DNA of 64,000 nt from Aquilaria yunnanensis (GCA_039654915.1 CM077594.1:93014893-93078892); one strand, 5' to 3'; positions 1 to 12,376 are shown, counted from the stretch's first letter. The notes: generated by a model from the sequence alone, not told the origin. A program made the numbers and translations.

Positions 1-219
1 TCATAAAAATTTAGTAATATTACAAAGATTGTATTTTTAATGGATTATTGCAACTATATAACATTAACTTTTAATTAAAATTAGCTCCACATAAAAAAGG
101 CGTAAGAATAAAAATAAATCATTTTGAAATCAATGGCTTAAGTTAAAATGTATTGGGCCTTAGTCTTTGGGTACAAACAAATTTACTAATGTTGTTACAT
201 TAACTTCAAGAGCTAATTA
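1..219. other. AT-rich intergenic DNA
   Basis: I see no gene, repeat boundary or RNA here. It is AT-rich plant intergenic sequence that runs into the putative MULE-like element around the trihelix fragment. Confidence 0.5.
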
Positions 220-1570
220 TAGTTTACCCTTGTGCTTTAGGTGAAATAATAGTTTACCTGGAGGGGTAGACTATAATTAGCTCAAACTTTAATTTGTCCC
301 TCACTTTTTCGGTAAATTGCACCCATGGCCATTAACCTTTTATTATTGTCCTATTTTGGACCCAAATCTCAAAACTTCACATGGGACGTCCTTAACCTCA
401 ATTTTTTTTTGTCTCATTTTGGACATTTAGAAGATGGAAAGTGTTAAAAATAACAGAAATGGTTCCGTGGTATACCAGGTTGGGGCAATTGACCACGTGG
501 CACAATGAATCACCAACTATAGACGCCTACAATTGCCCACATCAAATATTTAGGACTTATATTACAAAAAATGAAGAATTTTAGCGCCTATATAGGATTA
601 GCCCACATCTCTCCTTCCTCCTCCTTCCCCCACCGCCTCCAGCCATCCCCACCGCCTTCAACCTTGGCCGATTCCTCCGCCTTCGATTCTTCTTCCCAAC
701 AATGTCCAACAAATTGTTGCCTTCTCTTCTGCCTCCTCAAGATCCCTCCTCAGACCCATCGCCACTATCGCCCCTCAAAGCCACTCTTGCCCTTCTAGCG
801 CCTCCTCTCATTTCCTCGCCCAATATTCCCACTACCACGGTTGTCACGTTGAATCCGTGTTGGTTGCCGCCTCTTGCTGGTCCCCTAATGAGACTGTTGC
901 CCTGATCAATGCGTATCATGACAAGTGGTATGCTCTCCGCCATGGGAATCTCAAGGCCACACATTAGATGGAGGTGGTGGAAGTCATTTCACGGTGTTGC
1001 CCCACCGCCTTCCCTGCCAAAACCGTTGTCCAGTGTCGCCACAAGATGGAGAAGCTTCGAAAGAGGTATCGAACCAAGATCTAGCTGGCTAGATCGTTGC
1101 CTTCTGATACGTACCGGCATATGGAAGAAATTGGGGGAATGTTCAGGCTGGTTTAGGGTTTGGCTACGGAGGAAGATGGGGGATGATGGTGGCTTAGGAC
1201 TAGCGGATTTGACAAGGGACGGTGGCACAGCGAAGTAAGGATGGTCGGCTAGGGGGAGAAGTAGTCCAGGGTTTTGAGGAAAGGGAGCGGCATTTGAGGA
1301 AAATTTTGGGTTTTAAGAGAGGGAAGCGAAAAATCAGGGACCTAGGCTGCTATTTATTTTTTATTCTTTTTTTCTTTCTTCCTTTTCCACATCAGTTCCA
1401 CCATGGCAAATTGTCCACGTTAGCGTGCCACGTGGCCAGTTTCGTCAAAGAATTTAATAAATTTTAATAGGTCTATCTAAAACATTGCTTAATATTTTCA
1501 AAGAACTTACAAATTTGACTAGGCTCCATGGATCCAACTGTACAATACGTAGATCCGTCCTTAATTTCCC
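220..1570. mobile_element. putative old MULE-like element carrying a trihelix gene fragment
   Basis: The gene fragment is flanked by diverged inverted sequence. Near 450-515 the plus strand has a run ending in CCACGTGGCAC after a GTTAA-like and ACAGAAATGG-like block. Near 1415-1450 the minus strand has a similar block, with TTTGACGAAACTGG followed by CCACGTGGCAC. Such blocks are common in the long terminal inverted repeats of plant Mutator-like elements. I could not fix the outer ends or find a 9-bp target duplication, so element type and limits are inferred. Confidence 0.35.
833..1185 (+). pseudogene. trihelix (GT-type) transcription factor fragment, broken
   Basis: Reading frame 2 from about 833 gives a clear trihelix DNA-binding domain. 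It contains CWSPNETVALINAYHDKWYA, then LRHGNLKATH, a stop, MEVVEVISRCC, and VVQCRHKMEKLRKRYRT, with the tryptophans and helices expected of ASIL/ASR3-type plant factors. Two TAG codons break it: one near 966 where the family has Trp (TGG to TAG), and one near 1079 where Gln is expected (CAG to TAG). Both fit transition of methylated cytosine. A further stop follows 'GGMFRLV'. The Ser/Pro-rich stretch upstream (600-830) probably encoded the N-terminal linker. No intact start or full C-terminus remains. It is most likely a captured or retained fragment of a host regulatory gene, no longer functional. Confidence 0.75.
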
Positions 1571-3037
1571 ACCTTTTCTCAGTCTTAATGTTCAATTGGA
1601 CAATAGCAGCAAATTATGGCCAAACTCGATCGATGGTGATCTCCAATGGTGGTGATTGAGTTGGTCAAGGATGCTATAAGTAGAGGCTGCAACAAACAAC
1701 CCTGGGCATACAAGAGGCGGGCTCCAAGGGTTTGTAGTTGCCGCGACATAGGTTGAATTATGGTAATTAGTAAGAAATTTAGCTCAATTTCACAATCGGC
1801 AATGCGTTAGATCAGCATTTTTTCAAGCTTGAAGAACAATGTGGACCTAAGTCACATGGAGGGCCTGAATTCGTCCAAATTTTAAAATTATTGGGAGCGG
1901 GAGCAGTTTAAGAGTGTTATATATGTGTATTTATATAGTACCTTTTGCATCTAAAATTTTGTCAAACTTTTACAAGAAAATAACAGACTCTTATTTTTAT
2001 CCCAAAGAGAATAAACTAATTAAAGTTTAATTGCTGGTTAAAATTTAAAAGAAAGCAACAAATTATTTAATTAGAAAAAGAATAAAATAATTATAACATC
2101 ATTTAGTCCTGGTTAATATAGAATTAATATTGTTATAGAAAGGATATTGGCTTGGTGCCCTTGAAGGAAAAAACGAGAGCAGAATAAAAAGGAAAAGAAG
2201 TATTGTCAAAGAAAAAAAAAAAGAAACAAAAATTAAACCAAGCAAGTGACTGGAAAGTCGAGGAATTTGTCAAGATGGGTCCAAATCTGATTTTAGTTAC
2301 AAAATCGAGGCACTACTTGACTGAGAAATGCAACTTTGTATCTAGTACAGTGAATGTGTCCCACGTTCATGAATTTAACACTTTGAGAGCACAAATTTAG
2401 AGCAAATCTGCTCTTAATTCATTAAGTCGCGAATTTGACTTCAATTCGTGACACTTATTGACGAATCCTGTAACTAAGATGTTGACCATGGAGGTATGTA
2501 TTTTTAAAGGTGGTGGAAGTTGTGAAGGAGGATGAAGATGATAGTTATAAAAGTTTGAGACTAATTTGCGATGAAATGAAGATTGAGTACCAATTTGCAA
2601 TATAAATTAAAGGTTTAGGATCATTGATGTTATTTACCCTGTCCATCACCAACCCAATGCAGTCCCATCGATTAAGGGGGCGCTGGTAATAGTGGTGTTG
2701 GGCCTCAGGTGAGCTAAATTAGTGTCAGTGCTTTGATGAACGGCGAGCAGTGAGCAGGGGCAATAGGGCTTCATGACAAACACCAAGTAGGAGATGGCAG
2801 AGTGAGACAACTGCTGCGAATGAAGGAGGCATGATGGGAGGAAATTGAATTCATATGCTAATTTGTTAGAAAATAAACCATAGGTATTCAGTGGATAAAG
2901 AACCAAGGATGCATTTTTTTGTATTTTCTTGAAATTACTCTCACAGTGTCAGATTTTCCATTCTATTGTTGGACCAACTCGGCATGAGTTTGAAAGTTTG
3001 AGGGCTTCTAGCATCTGATTTTACTTCGAAAGACCAA
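1571..3037. other. AT-rich intergenic DNA without recognised gene
   Basis: Only short chance open frames occur here, such as a lysine-rich one at 2203-2400. No known protein motif, terminal repeat or RNA gene is visible. Confidence 0.45.
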
Positions 3038-3045
3038 CTCGGTAG
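3038..3045. repeat. hAT target-site duplication, left copy (CTCGGTAG)
   Basis: This octamer is repeated exactly at 3995-4002 on the other side of the element. Confidence 0.88.
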
Positions 3046-3994
3046 TAGGGGTGAGCATGGGTTGGGTAAACCCGAAACCGAAACCAAACCACCCCCATTT
3101 GGTTGGGTTGGGTTAGGTAAAAATTGATCATAGTTCTCGGGTTGGTTCCACATATAGGAGAACCAACGGTTTTTGGGTTGGTTTTGGTTCCATATGGAAC
3201 CAACCCGAGGTGGAATCGAACCCGAGATATATATATAATTATATAATAAAAATAATAGTATTACTAATATATCCACACACACACACACACACACATATTT
3301 CTTTAAAGTATTATGATGGTTATTTTTTATTTTTATATTAAACTCTTAAACTGATGTTCTAAAGTTATGGGATCATTTACGAAATTTCTCCATATTTACT
3401 TAAATCACTTTACTTCATAAGCCCACCACTCCTAAGTCATTTTGCTTTCGATCTTTCATTCCAGACTACTCTTTACGACACAATTATGATATTTTTTTCA
3501 TTTGACTCGTGCAAAATTAAAAATTTATGACATCAACATATTTTAAGTTTTGATACTGAAAAAGATGGTCTTAAAGGCTCAATTTTCCATATTGAATGTC
3601 ATACCAATATTGGAATTACTAGAATGAAGTAAATTAGTTGAGATAAAAGATACCTCACAAGCAACTCTTTTGAACCATTTTTGTAAGAACAACATTTTAA
3701 ACTCTTTTGAATGTATCTAAGTATATATATTTAAATATTAATTTAATTGTATATTATGTTGAATATGTCATAAAAATGATTATGGATGTAGATTTATTGG
3801 ATTTTGGTGTTGTTATAGGTATATAGTATAAACCGAAAAACCCGAGAACCAGAACCGAGAAACCCAGAACCATGGTTCTGGTTTTGTTCGGTTCTCGGTT
3901 CTGGGTTGGGTAGAAAAATTTTGGAACCGAGGCCATTTCGGGTTGGTTCGGTTCCACCATAAAACTGAACCAACCCAACCCATGCTCACCCCTA
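3046..3994. mobile_element. non-autonomous hAT element (949 bp) with 8-bp target duplication
   Basis: The left end reads TAGGGGTGAGCATGGGTTGG and the right end is its reverse complement (3974-3994). Both are flanked by the identical octamer CTCGGTAG (3038-3045 and 3995-4002), the size made by hAT transposases. Subterminal DNA on both sides is built of GGTTCGG / CCAACCC / GAACCGA words in opposite orientation, while the middle is AT-rich with no transposase, so it must have moved using another element's enzyme. A CA microsatellite lies at about 3271-3294. Removing one octamer restores a continuous flanking sequence. Confidence 0.9.
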
Positions 3995-4002
3995 CTCGGT
4001 AG
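3995..4002. repeat. hAT target-site duplication, right copy (CTCGGTAG)
   Basis: Exact copy of 3038-3045, lying directly after the terminal CCCTA of the element. Confidence 0.88.
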
Positions 4003-4977
4003 TGCTGGCAAAGTTCAGGGGCTGCTACAGTCTTAATAGACAATCTTCTAATTCTGGTCGCCTTTTTTTCCCAAAGTTACAGTGGGAAATTAACAAACCC
4101 CCCGCTCTCTCAGCATTTGACTTAATCTACACTGATTCCCCCTATTTAAGAAAACCAACATTTTGCCCCACATATAGCCACCTCTTTATTTGTTATGTTA
4201 GTAAGCCAAATGTCTTAATTGCCCAATAAGATTCAAAAATCATGCAAATCAACCATAATATTTATCTAATGCCATGTCCAATCCGATTTCCCTAAATATA
4301 TAAAATGTTTCTAATAAATCTTCCATTTTTGAATAATTTCTATATTTATAAATTAACAAATAATTTCTAAATCTATAATATACTTCCATGTTTATAAACT
4401 AAGTTTATGTTTGTGATTAATATTAATATTTACTTTTTGGCATCTTATTCATTTTTTAGTTAGTTCAAAATGAAGAAGTATCATGTTTTAGGATGAATAT
4501 ATTTTAGCTAACATCATTTTATTTTGAAAACTAATTCTCACCATATGAAAGAAATCTACGTATTCTATAATTTTTTTAATGCATAATGCAAATAATATAT
4601 TAGTTAAGCACACCATTAATTATGTGTCATATATCATTAATTAAGTACATTTAGTCAAATAGTAATTAATCTTCTATAATTTTGAGCCTACCCAATGAAA
4701 AACATTAATGAATTATAACTTATAAGTTTTCAGCAATTTTATTCTGGGCTTTATAGTAATAATTCCAGGCTTTCTTCTGGGTATCATTTCTTTGACATGT
4801 TTGGTAGCGATGGCTGCTCTCATATAAGCCTCCCTTGTCAAAGGGTAGATATTTAAATATTTTCTTTGCAATTGTTATATTAATCCAAAACTGGTATCAA
4901 ATGAAGTGTTATGGAGTTGCTAACCTAGATCACACTAACTTCCAATTTGGTTCTTGTTTAGCTGCGTATTAAAAAAA
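4003..4977. other. AT-rich intergenic DNA
   Basis: I see no gene, RNA or element boundary in this stretch. Confidence 0.45.
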
Positions 4978-5215
4978 TGCTTCTTTCGTCTCATATTCTT
5001 TGGACTATTTGACTTTTTTGCTTAGTTTGACTTGAATTCATTCATATTAGTATTTGTTCAAAAATTTTAAAAAAAAAATATTTAGAAACTATATGTTTTG
5101 ATTTATCATTCTTATATAAAAGTTCTTCATTTATATACTAAAATGTTGAAAATAAAAAATCATAGATTAATTACTAAAAAATAAATTGTGCAAAGAATAT
5201 GGGACGGAGGGAGTA
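4978..5215. mobile_element. Stowaway-like MITE (about 238 bp), one end degraded
   Basis: The right end reads GGGACGGAGGGAGTA (5201-5215), the reverse complement of the standard TACTCCCTCCGTCCC start of plant Stowaway/Tc1-mariner MITEs. The left end (TGCTTCTTTCGTCTC) is a mutated copy of it. Both ends continue inward with an inverted CATATTCTTTG block. There is no coding capacity. A TA target is suggested at the right end and mutated at the left. Confidence 0.78.
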
Positions 5216-7427
5216 ATAAATGCATAATTTGCTTGTCCATTTTATGTAAGACTATGATAATTTATATATAAGATTATTTGCTCATTGTTCTACAATCTTC
5301 ATATCAAAATTAGAACTAACTAGAATTTGGTTTATGAAAGAGAAAGCTTTTGTTACAGCCTTTTATTGGGGGTTACACTAAGAGATTACAAGGAAGGGCT
5401 GAGGGACTAACTTGCATCTTAATTACCTATGCATCTTAAGGCCTATTAAAAAAAAATTAATCACAAATCAAGGTTTTCTCGTTAAAAACTAGCTTTTCTC
5501 TAATTGATCGCAAAAATTAACTTATTTGGCTAAAAGGTAGTATTTGACTTATTAAACCAGTTTAAGGACCTTGGCACGTTGTATTTAAGTAAAAAAAACT
5601 TGTGTGCCAAATTTTAGTCTAAATCTCTTCATAAACTAGAAAGTCAAACTTAGTCAAACCATTCAGAAGTTATCAATTTTCTAGTGAAAAGGCTGAAGTC
5701 ATAAAACAGGAATTGGAGGAGCTATATTTAGAATAAGTGGTGATTTACAAGTCATTTTGAATTCAAGTCAATTCGGAAAAAGTTAATAGGGAGGCATTAA
5801 CGTGTTTTGACAATAAAGCACAATAGGAAAGAATGCTTGTTTTTGTTTTCCCTCAATGTTTGCATTAATTTAAAAGTGTCACATTTGTTTTTTATGACAA
5901 AAATCCCTCAGCCTTTCTCTCTTTGTTCCATAACCTTCCATTGTCTTTCTTGCTCTCCCCTAATAGCCTTACCCTCAAATCTGCCCCTTCATTTCCCTTA
6001 AATCCACTGTCAATGGCAATGCCTCCAACGCCTTTTCTAGTTGGATTTCTCCGGTGTTTCGTACATGAATTTCTCTAGCTTTTTTGACCCATGAGTCATT
6101 GGAATCATCGTTGCCGAGAAGAATCTTTATAGCTACATCCTTTTCAAGCAGCATTGGCAATCTTGCAAAATCTTTTTTTGCTAAAAAAATCTCACAAAAT
6201 GCCACATCTTCTTTACTTATGTGCATTTTATTTGGAGATACTCGGCGTCACCCACTCAAATTTGGCCGACGATGCTATTGCAGTTGTCCAATTGTATAGA
6301 TCTCAATAGACAATTGGCTGACGAGGACGGGCACATGGAACCTAAAGTACTTTGATGTTTCTTCTCAAATTCGGCCAACGGTGAAGTGAGGTTTGTTTGA
6401 TCGGAGAGATCGCGGCCAACAATTGGCTAAAAAGGACAGACCATTCAAAATTGAAACGACGGAGTGTTCTTTGAATGTTGCTTATTGTCCTCCATCAAGA
6501 GGCATGTTGTGAAGGGCAGAACAAGCCAACCTAGGAGAGTTAGGGGAGAGCTAGGGTTGGTGGAAAGGCTAGGTACAAGGGCATATATGTCCACAAAACA
6601 TTTGGAATCCACATATTGTCAGCATCTTAATTCCAAAACACATTAATACCCCTATTAACTTTTGCCGACCCAACTAAAAGTTTTAGGACTGTGGTAGAAA
6701 AGTATGACAAGTCAATTGACATTTCCTACTCTTACTCTAAGAGACCCAAGGTAAGAGTAGGAGTGGGAACAAGAAAGTATCCATTTATAAAATATACATA
6801 TATAACTTAAACATCTTCATTAAATTACTATTTATACTTTATAGTAAATTTTGTTCATAAAAGTCACTAAATGACATGGTTTTTGTTTAAAAACTATTAC
6901 GTCCATAAAAAAAATCACCACTACAAATTAATTATTTTTTTATTTATCTTTTTTAATAATGTTTTTATTTCTATCTAGTTGACATGCTTAAAAAAATTAT
7001 TTATAACAAATTATTTACATTATCTCATTTGATCACATCTATCTTTTCTTTGTAGAATATAATCGCACCTATCTCTTTTTTGTACAAACTCTGTACTCTA
7101 TCCCTTTCTCATCCATCACATCTCCCTCTCTCAAGTTTCATCATATCCCCCCCCTCCCTTATCTCTTTCCTCCCTCCATCCTTCCCTTTTTCTTTTATGT
7201 TCTCCTCTTCTTTATATGGTGTTTTTGCATAAATTTGGCAATTTCTTCATATAGTTCAATGTTTTCTATATAAGAAAATGTGAATTTTTCAACTATTTCA
7301 CTAAAAAATAAAAAATTGTGAATTTGAACAAAAGTGTCCATCCTTTTAGGCTAATTGGGGTACTTGGCTCTAAATTGAGATTTTTTTTCAATTTCTTATG
7401 TGTCCTACTAAAAAAAATTATTTTTAA
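5216..7427. other. intergenic DNA without recognised gene
   Basis: Mostly AT-rich, with a pyrimidine-rich stretch near 7040-7210. Short open frames at 5975-6226 (minus) and 6464-6646 (plus) match no family I recognise. The 6000-6660 part is less AT-rich and could be a decayed coding relic, but nothing in it can be named. Confidence 0.4.
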
Positions 7428-8995
7428 CATTAGGAAAAAAATACAAATTTGCCACTAATATTTAAACGATCAGACAATGTTGCCACTAATGTTCTTTTTG
7501 TGCAAATTTCCCACTAATGTTAGGACATGAGAGCAAATTTGCTAATAAAATTACAAAATAATAGCAAAATAATTTTCTCATTGCATTGCTACCATCCATC
7601 AAGCATAAAGACTAAAACATGAGAAATTGGTAATTTGGGCTGGAAATGGTGGCCGACGATAGAGAACAAGGCTAGCAATAGTGGAGACTAAGCATTTGTC
7701 CTTATGTTTTGCATAGTTATGGATGGAGAGATTGATTTTTAGGATTTTCAATGAGAAAAAAAATGACTAAAGGGGCGATTTTGCCACTAAAGTATGGGCA
7801 CAGAGTAGTTTTGCCACTCAAGTTCTATTCTGGAGAAATTTGTCACTAACATTTTTTAAATGGGCATATTTACCATTGTTGTTAGTGACATGTTAAGACA
7901 TGTTGATAGAGCGATGATGTGGCGGTATTTTGCCAACGTGGAGCACACGTGGAAGCACAGCTAAAAATGGTAGAAGAAAAATTTATTGCATAATCACTCA
8001 AGTTGTAGTTATTTCCTATTTTTCACATTCATCTTTCAACTTTAACATTAAAGCCACCATCTCTAACTTGTCTTCCTTAACCTATCAGAAATGAAAGGCC
8101 AAAGAAGTGCATTGACAAATTCTTCCACCACAATTTCCCTTCAACTCACTCACATAGCCGCTACACTCTTAGCCCCAGCCTCAGTCCTAAGCACAACAAC
8201 TCAAACTCATAGATTTGCTCAACTCTAATGGCATTAATTACTATCCAGTTGCTTGCTTGTTGTAATTGTTGCCCAATTGTTACTTGGAATGTCTTATGTG
8301 CGATCTTCCGTCATTGAACAACCTTACACTTCATTATACCTTCTTGGATGTCACCACCATCACTGATGTTAAAACTTGATGGCAAATGTGTCCATTTTGA
8401 AAACATTGATGGCAAAACTGTCGGTTTCAAAAACATCAATGACATATATACTGCATATTAGCTTATGTGATGGCAGATTATCCAACTCATCTCCACTCTC
8501 ACAGAATATTTTTTATGATAGTGGAATATTCCCACCATTAACTACCATAGTGGTAAATATCCCTTATTCCAACACATTGATGACAAATATGCTCATTTAA
8601 ACAATGTTAGTGGTAAATTTTTCCAGAATAAAATTTTAGTGGCAAAACTATTTTTAGCCATATACTTTAGTGACAAAATTACCCCTTTTGCAAATAAAAA
8701 AAATTAAACATGTACCAACCGAACCACAAAAGAATGAACCAATAAGCCAAAACCACCAAACAGGCATTATGTCATCGAAGTGCAGTAGTTACATTGTAGA
8801 TAATGATAAAAATTATCAATTTAAAAGTTTAAGAGGCTAAGATTTCAAGTAAAGAAAATTCAGAATCAAAACTTGGACTTTTCAATTTTTTTTTAAGTTT
8901 GCTTTGTAGCTAATTCAGTGACAAAATTACATCCAATAAATAATATTAGTGGCAAATTTACAACAAGAAAAAAACATTGGTGACAAAATAAGGCT
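7428..8995. mobile_element. older long-TIR element, host of a nested younger one
   Basis: An 18-bp perfect inverted match, AAATTTGCCACTAATATT, at 7445-7462 and reversed at 8942-8959 marks diverged inverted arms (about 7428-7560 and 8915-8995). The arms resemble those of the inner element at 7765-8695, so both belong to one repeat family. Outer ends and target duplication are not resolved. Confidence 0.45.
7765..8695. mobile_element. long-TIR (MULE-like) element, about 931 bp
   Basis: About 110 bp at the left (from GGGGCGATTTTGCCACTAAA) reappears inverted at the right end with moderate divergence. Shared words include TAGTTTTGCCACT, TTTATTCTGG-like and TTTAAATG. It is flanked on both sides by AAAAAAAAT (7756-7764 and 8696-8704), a 9-bp size that fits Mutator-like transposition, though a poly-A duplication is weak proof. 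The interior (about 8050-8350) has no recognised protein or transposase, so the element is non-autonomous. Confidence 0.55.
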
Positions 8996-9327
8996 GACCC
9001 AACTGGGCCAGCTCAAAGGCTCGTCTGCTACAGTATTGCAGCTTCCAATTTTTCATCCCCTTCATTTCTCCTTACTAGATCGGTCAACGGAAACATGTTC
9101 TTTCCCTCACAGCCTCCCAATTTCAGAGCATGGTTCCCATGGCCACCCAAACTGTATTTTTGTATTCCCTTGTGATTTTTCGAGGAAAGAAATTGCCCCT
9201 GGGTTTTGTCTGGTGTGGTCTGAATTCACAACTTCAACCAAACCAACCCCTTACTTACATTTTCAAGGCTACCTGGCCCAGAAAATTTAGAATTATTTTC
9301 TGGAATCACTAGGCACTTGTGATGTTT
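8996..9327. other. left flank of CACTA-1, probably 5' region of F-box copy 1
   Basis: No convincing gene lies here. The sequence ends in TTT next to the CACTA-1 terminus and continues, after the element, at 29108. It may therefore belong to the upstream region of F-box copy 1. Confidence 0.35.
9325..9327. repeat. CACTA-1 target-site duplication TTT (left)
   Basis: TTT directly precedes CACTACAAGGG and is repeated at 29108-29110 directly after the right end. Confidence 0.8.
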
Positions 9328-9344
9328 CACTACAAGGGAAAAGC

Positions 9345-10145
9345 CATTTAGCGACGGCCATTAGCGACGGGCAGCCTTCGCTAAATATGAATTAGCGACG
9401 GCCAACCGTCACTAAAAGGTCCATTGCTTATTCACTCGCCGTTAATTTTTAGCGACGGTTACCGTAGCTAATTAACGACAGCTAAATGTTGCTAAATAGA
9501 CCGTCACAAATTTTTCGGCATTGGTTTCTGCCGACGCGTTAGCGACATTTTGCCGTCGCTAGTTAGTGACGCATATCCGTCGCTAGTTAGTGTAGTTAGT
9601 GACGCATTACCATCGCTAGTTAGTGACATGTAGACGTCACTAGTTTGTGACGCATCGGTGTCGTTAGTTAGTGTAGTTAGTGACGCGTAGCCGTCGCTAG
9701 TTAGTGACGCATAGCCTTCACTAGTTAGTGACGCATAGCCGTCGCTAGTTAGTGACGTGTAGCCTTCGCTAGTTAGTGTAGTTAGTGACGCATAGCCGTC
9801 GCTAGTTAGTGATGCATAGCCGTCGCTAGTTAGTGACGCGTAGTCTTCGCTAGTTAGTGACGTGTAGCCTTCGCTGGTTAGTGTAGTTAGTGACGCATAG
9901 CCGTCGCTAGTTAGTGACGCATAGCCGTCGCTAGTTAGTGACGCATAGCCTTCGCTAGTTAGTGTAGTTAGTGACGCATAGCCTTCGCTAGTTAGTGACG
10001 CATAGCCATCGCTAGTTAGTGACGCATAGCCTTCACTAGTTAGTGACGCATAGCCGTTGCTAGTTAGTGATGCATAGCCGTTGCTAGTTAGTGACGCATA
10101 GCCTTCGCTAGTTAGTGTAGTTAGTGACGCACATCCGTCCCTAAA
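9345..10145. repeat. CACTA-1 left subterminal repeat array
   Basis: Many copies of a roughly 24-bp direct repeat around TAGTGACGCATAGCCGTCGC, with variants ending in CCTTCGCTAGT. They are punctuated by GTTAGTGTAGTTAGTGACGC about every 110-130 bp, and the outer part holds copies of TTAGCGACGGCC in both orientations. In En/Spm elements such subterminal motifs are the binding sites of the second element-encoded protein; here the role is inferred. Confidence 0.85.
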
Positions 10146-10474
10146 ATGCCTGCTAAAACTGACATCCCTGCAGCAGCCGGTAATCCCATCATATGCATCC
10201 CTACGAATTTTAGGATGTCATGGTCAACTATTTCATCAGCAAACCTCAACTGTATATATCGATTTGATACAACCCAAACAAAAAAGTAGTTCTCAATAAT
10301 CCAAAGTTATGTTATACACTTCCAAAAATCATAAACATATCACTTGATATTTAGAATGCATACAGAGTCACAATATATGGCTATCGTACGTACAATCTTA
10401 CTAATTATAGTTGCAACAAGTTCATGGGATATGTTACTACTCTAATGAGAAGCAGTTAGCATGACGATCAGTAC

Positions 10475-12212
10475 CTAACCATCATACTGTGGTGCAGCTG
10501 GCGGAGTCTTCCCAATTGCTTGCCATAATGAAGCCAGCTGATCCTGGTGTCTGCGCTCCGTCTGTGCTAACTGATCCTAATACTGACTCTCCAGTTGTGC
10601 AGTACGCTTATCCATATCCTCTTGTACCTATGATTGCAACTGGCTTATTCTCTGCGAGACTCTCTCCTCGACCCGACGGTCAACCTCATTCTGAAATTGG
10701 GATGTTTCCATGAATGAGATTGGTGCACTAGACCCATCCCCGTAGTATGAACGACGACGACGACCAGGTACCAAATGACTCTCTGAACCCATTCCTGGGA
10801 TGCGCCCCTTATTTTTTCCACCAGCAATCTCTGCAAACAGCAATGCCTTATCGAACTCAGCTTCACCGTCTGAACATTGTGTTATTTCCTCTACCTCTGC
10901 AAGATATTGAGCCTGTATAATGCTCCATGTTAATCAAGTAACCAACAGTAGTATATGGTTAAGAATATACTTAAGTAGTATCTACTAGGTCGTTCATACT
11001 TACCTCAAAATTTTTCATCTTCTTATTCACCTTCTTTCCATCTTTCTTTGTGTTACACTTGTTCCATGGTTTGAAGAAGCCGGGATCCCTTTTCTCCGGA
11101 TCTGCTTCCTGCTGCAAGGTAATAAGCAGGCATAATTTGTTAGTTACATACTTATTATGAAAAATCATAATTAACTCTAAATTTTTTTTCTTACCATCTT
11201 CAGCCTATGTCCTGAAACTGAGACTCTACCTCCAACATAATTTGCCTTATCTTCACCAGATGCACATCTAATCTGGCTCATCCTAGATGACATATCCTTG
11301 AACTCAGGTGAATCCCACCAAGCTTCAAGTGCCTCTAGTGTCTCTGTCGTCATCCAATTCGCTTTTTCTTTTCGCTTTGGCGGATTTTTCTGCCGTCTTA
11401 TTTTTTCATATGCTTGCATCAAGCGCCTCCTTCCCAATTTGCAGAAAATGGCAAATATGCGATTATGATGAACTGGATCCCACGAACATTTTGTCTGAAA
11501 AAGTTCAACAAAGTGAATTAAAGTTTGATGTTGTATAATAATTTCAATAATTTTTTATCAATAATGAACCTGAAAGACGCTAAACCATTGGTCAACAGCA
11601 CCGGCCTTCGCAGCTTCCTCCCATGACCTATATGGTCCATGAAAATGCCCTTGATGCAATGAGCTATGTGGTCCTGCGCAGCGTATGGAACGAAGCTACA
11701 CAATGAAAATATATATCAGTATTGTCAATAAGCAGTGCACAATGAAACAAATAAGTTAACAAAATGAGGTTTAATAATTGCCATTACCATGTTTCAGAAT
11801 AAGGTGATATATGAATACGTCGGGAGACCATGCCCGCAGATACGTCGGGGCTCAAAGATTGCCTGCCACCATCCAAGGAGTCTGACTGATCAGAGGACTC
11901 GTTGGTCTGAGCTCGAGGCAATCTGCTCTCAGTTGGCGTACCACCACGCCGACTTGAGTGCGATGATCCTGTGCCTCCACTCTCCAATGGGACACCCATC
12001 TCTGGTACTATCGTATCAGCGGGAGGTGATGGTCCATGTATATGTCGAGTAATATCGACAACCGTATGCCTCGATGGTGGCTTCCCTCCACTACTGCTCA
12101 TTGCTCTAAGGCCAATAGCATTTGCAAAGTCTTTCACCAGGTTCTTCTTTGGCAGTCCCCGCCTCCTATACTGGTTTGGTGGGGTACCCCCACCGTCTTC
12201 TCTTTCAGCCAT
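10475..12212 (-). pseudogene. CACTA-1 second gene (Transposase_24 / Ptta-En/Spm type), broken
   Basis: Five exons are readable on the minus strand: 11788-12212 (start Met, then AEREDGGG), 11570-11695, 11195-11494, 11004-11111 and 10912-10475. They correspond one to one with the second gene of CACTA-2. Exon 3 has the family core (ANWMTTETLEALEAWWDSPE). Exon 4 carries ADPEKRDPGFFKPW. Exon 5 carries GSESHLVPGRRRR and a coiled-coil-like Gln/Arg-rich tail. Damage: exon 2 changes frame near 11640 (FVPYAAQDH at its start, YRSWEEAAKAGAVDQWFSVF in another frame at its end), and a TAG at 10628-10630 replaces a likely CAG about 50 codons before the terminal stop at 10475-10477. The family protein is thought to bind subterminal repeats and assist transposition. 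This copy is unlikely to make it. Confidence 0.75.
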
Positions 12213-12376
12213 TTCCACAATACTGAAACAAACATTACAAGAAGAACAAATGTGTCGGTATATTAAGAATTGTTCTGCTACATACTGGTTCTTCACATCG
12301 TGTCTATTATAACAAACTTATCTTGAATACATAAATTAAAAACATTACAACATGCAATCTACTTTGAACTACAATG

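Noticed and set aside
3271..3296. CA microsatellite read as a Cys-Val repeat peptide
   Set aside because: Simple repeat inside a hAT element, not coding.
5975..6226. 83-codon minus-strand open frame
   Set aside because: It has a protein-like composition but no recognisable family, no splice partners and no conserved neighbour.
9540..10140. Regular short direct repeats with spacers, superficially like a CRISPR array
   Set aside because: The repeats are nearly continuous, variable, lie just inside a CACTA terminus and occur in a plant genome; they are subterminal transposon repeats.
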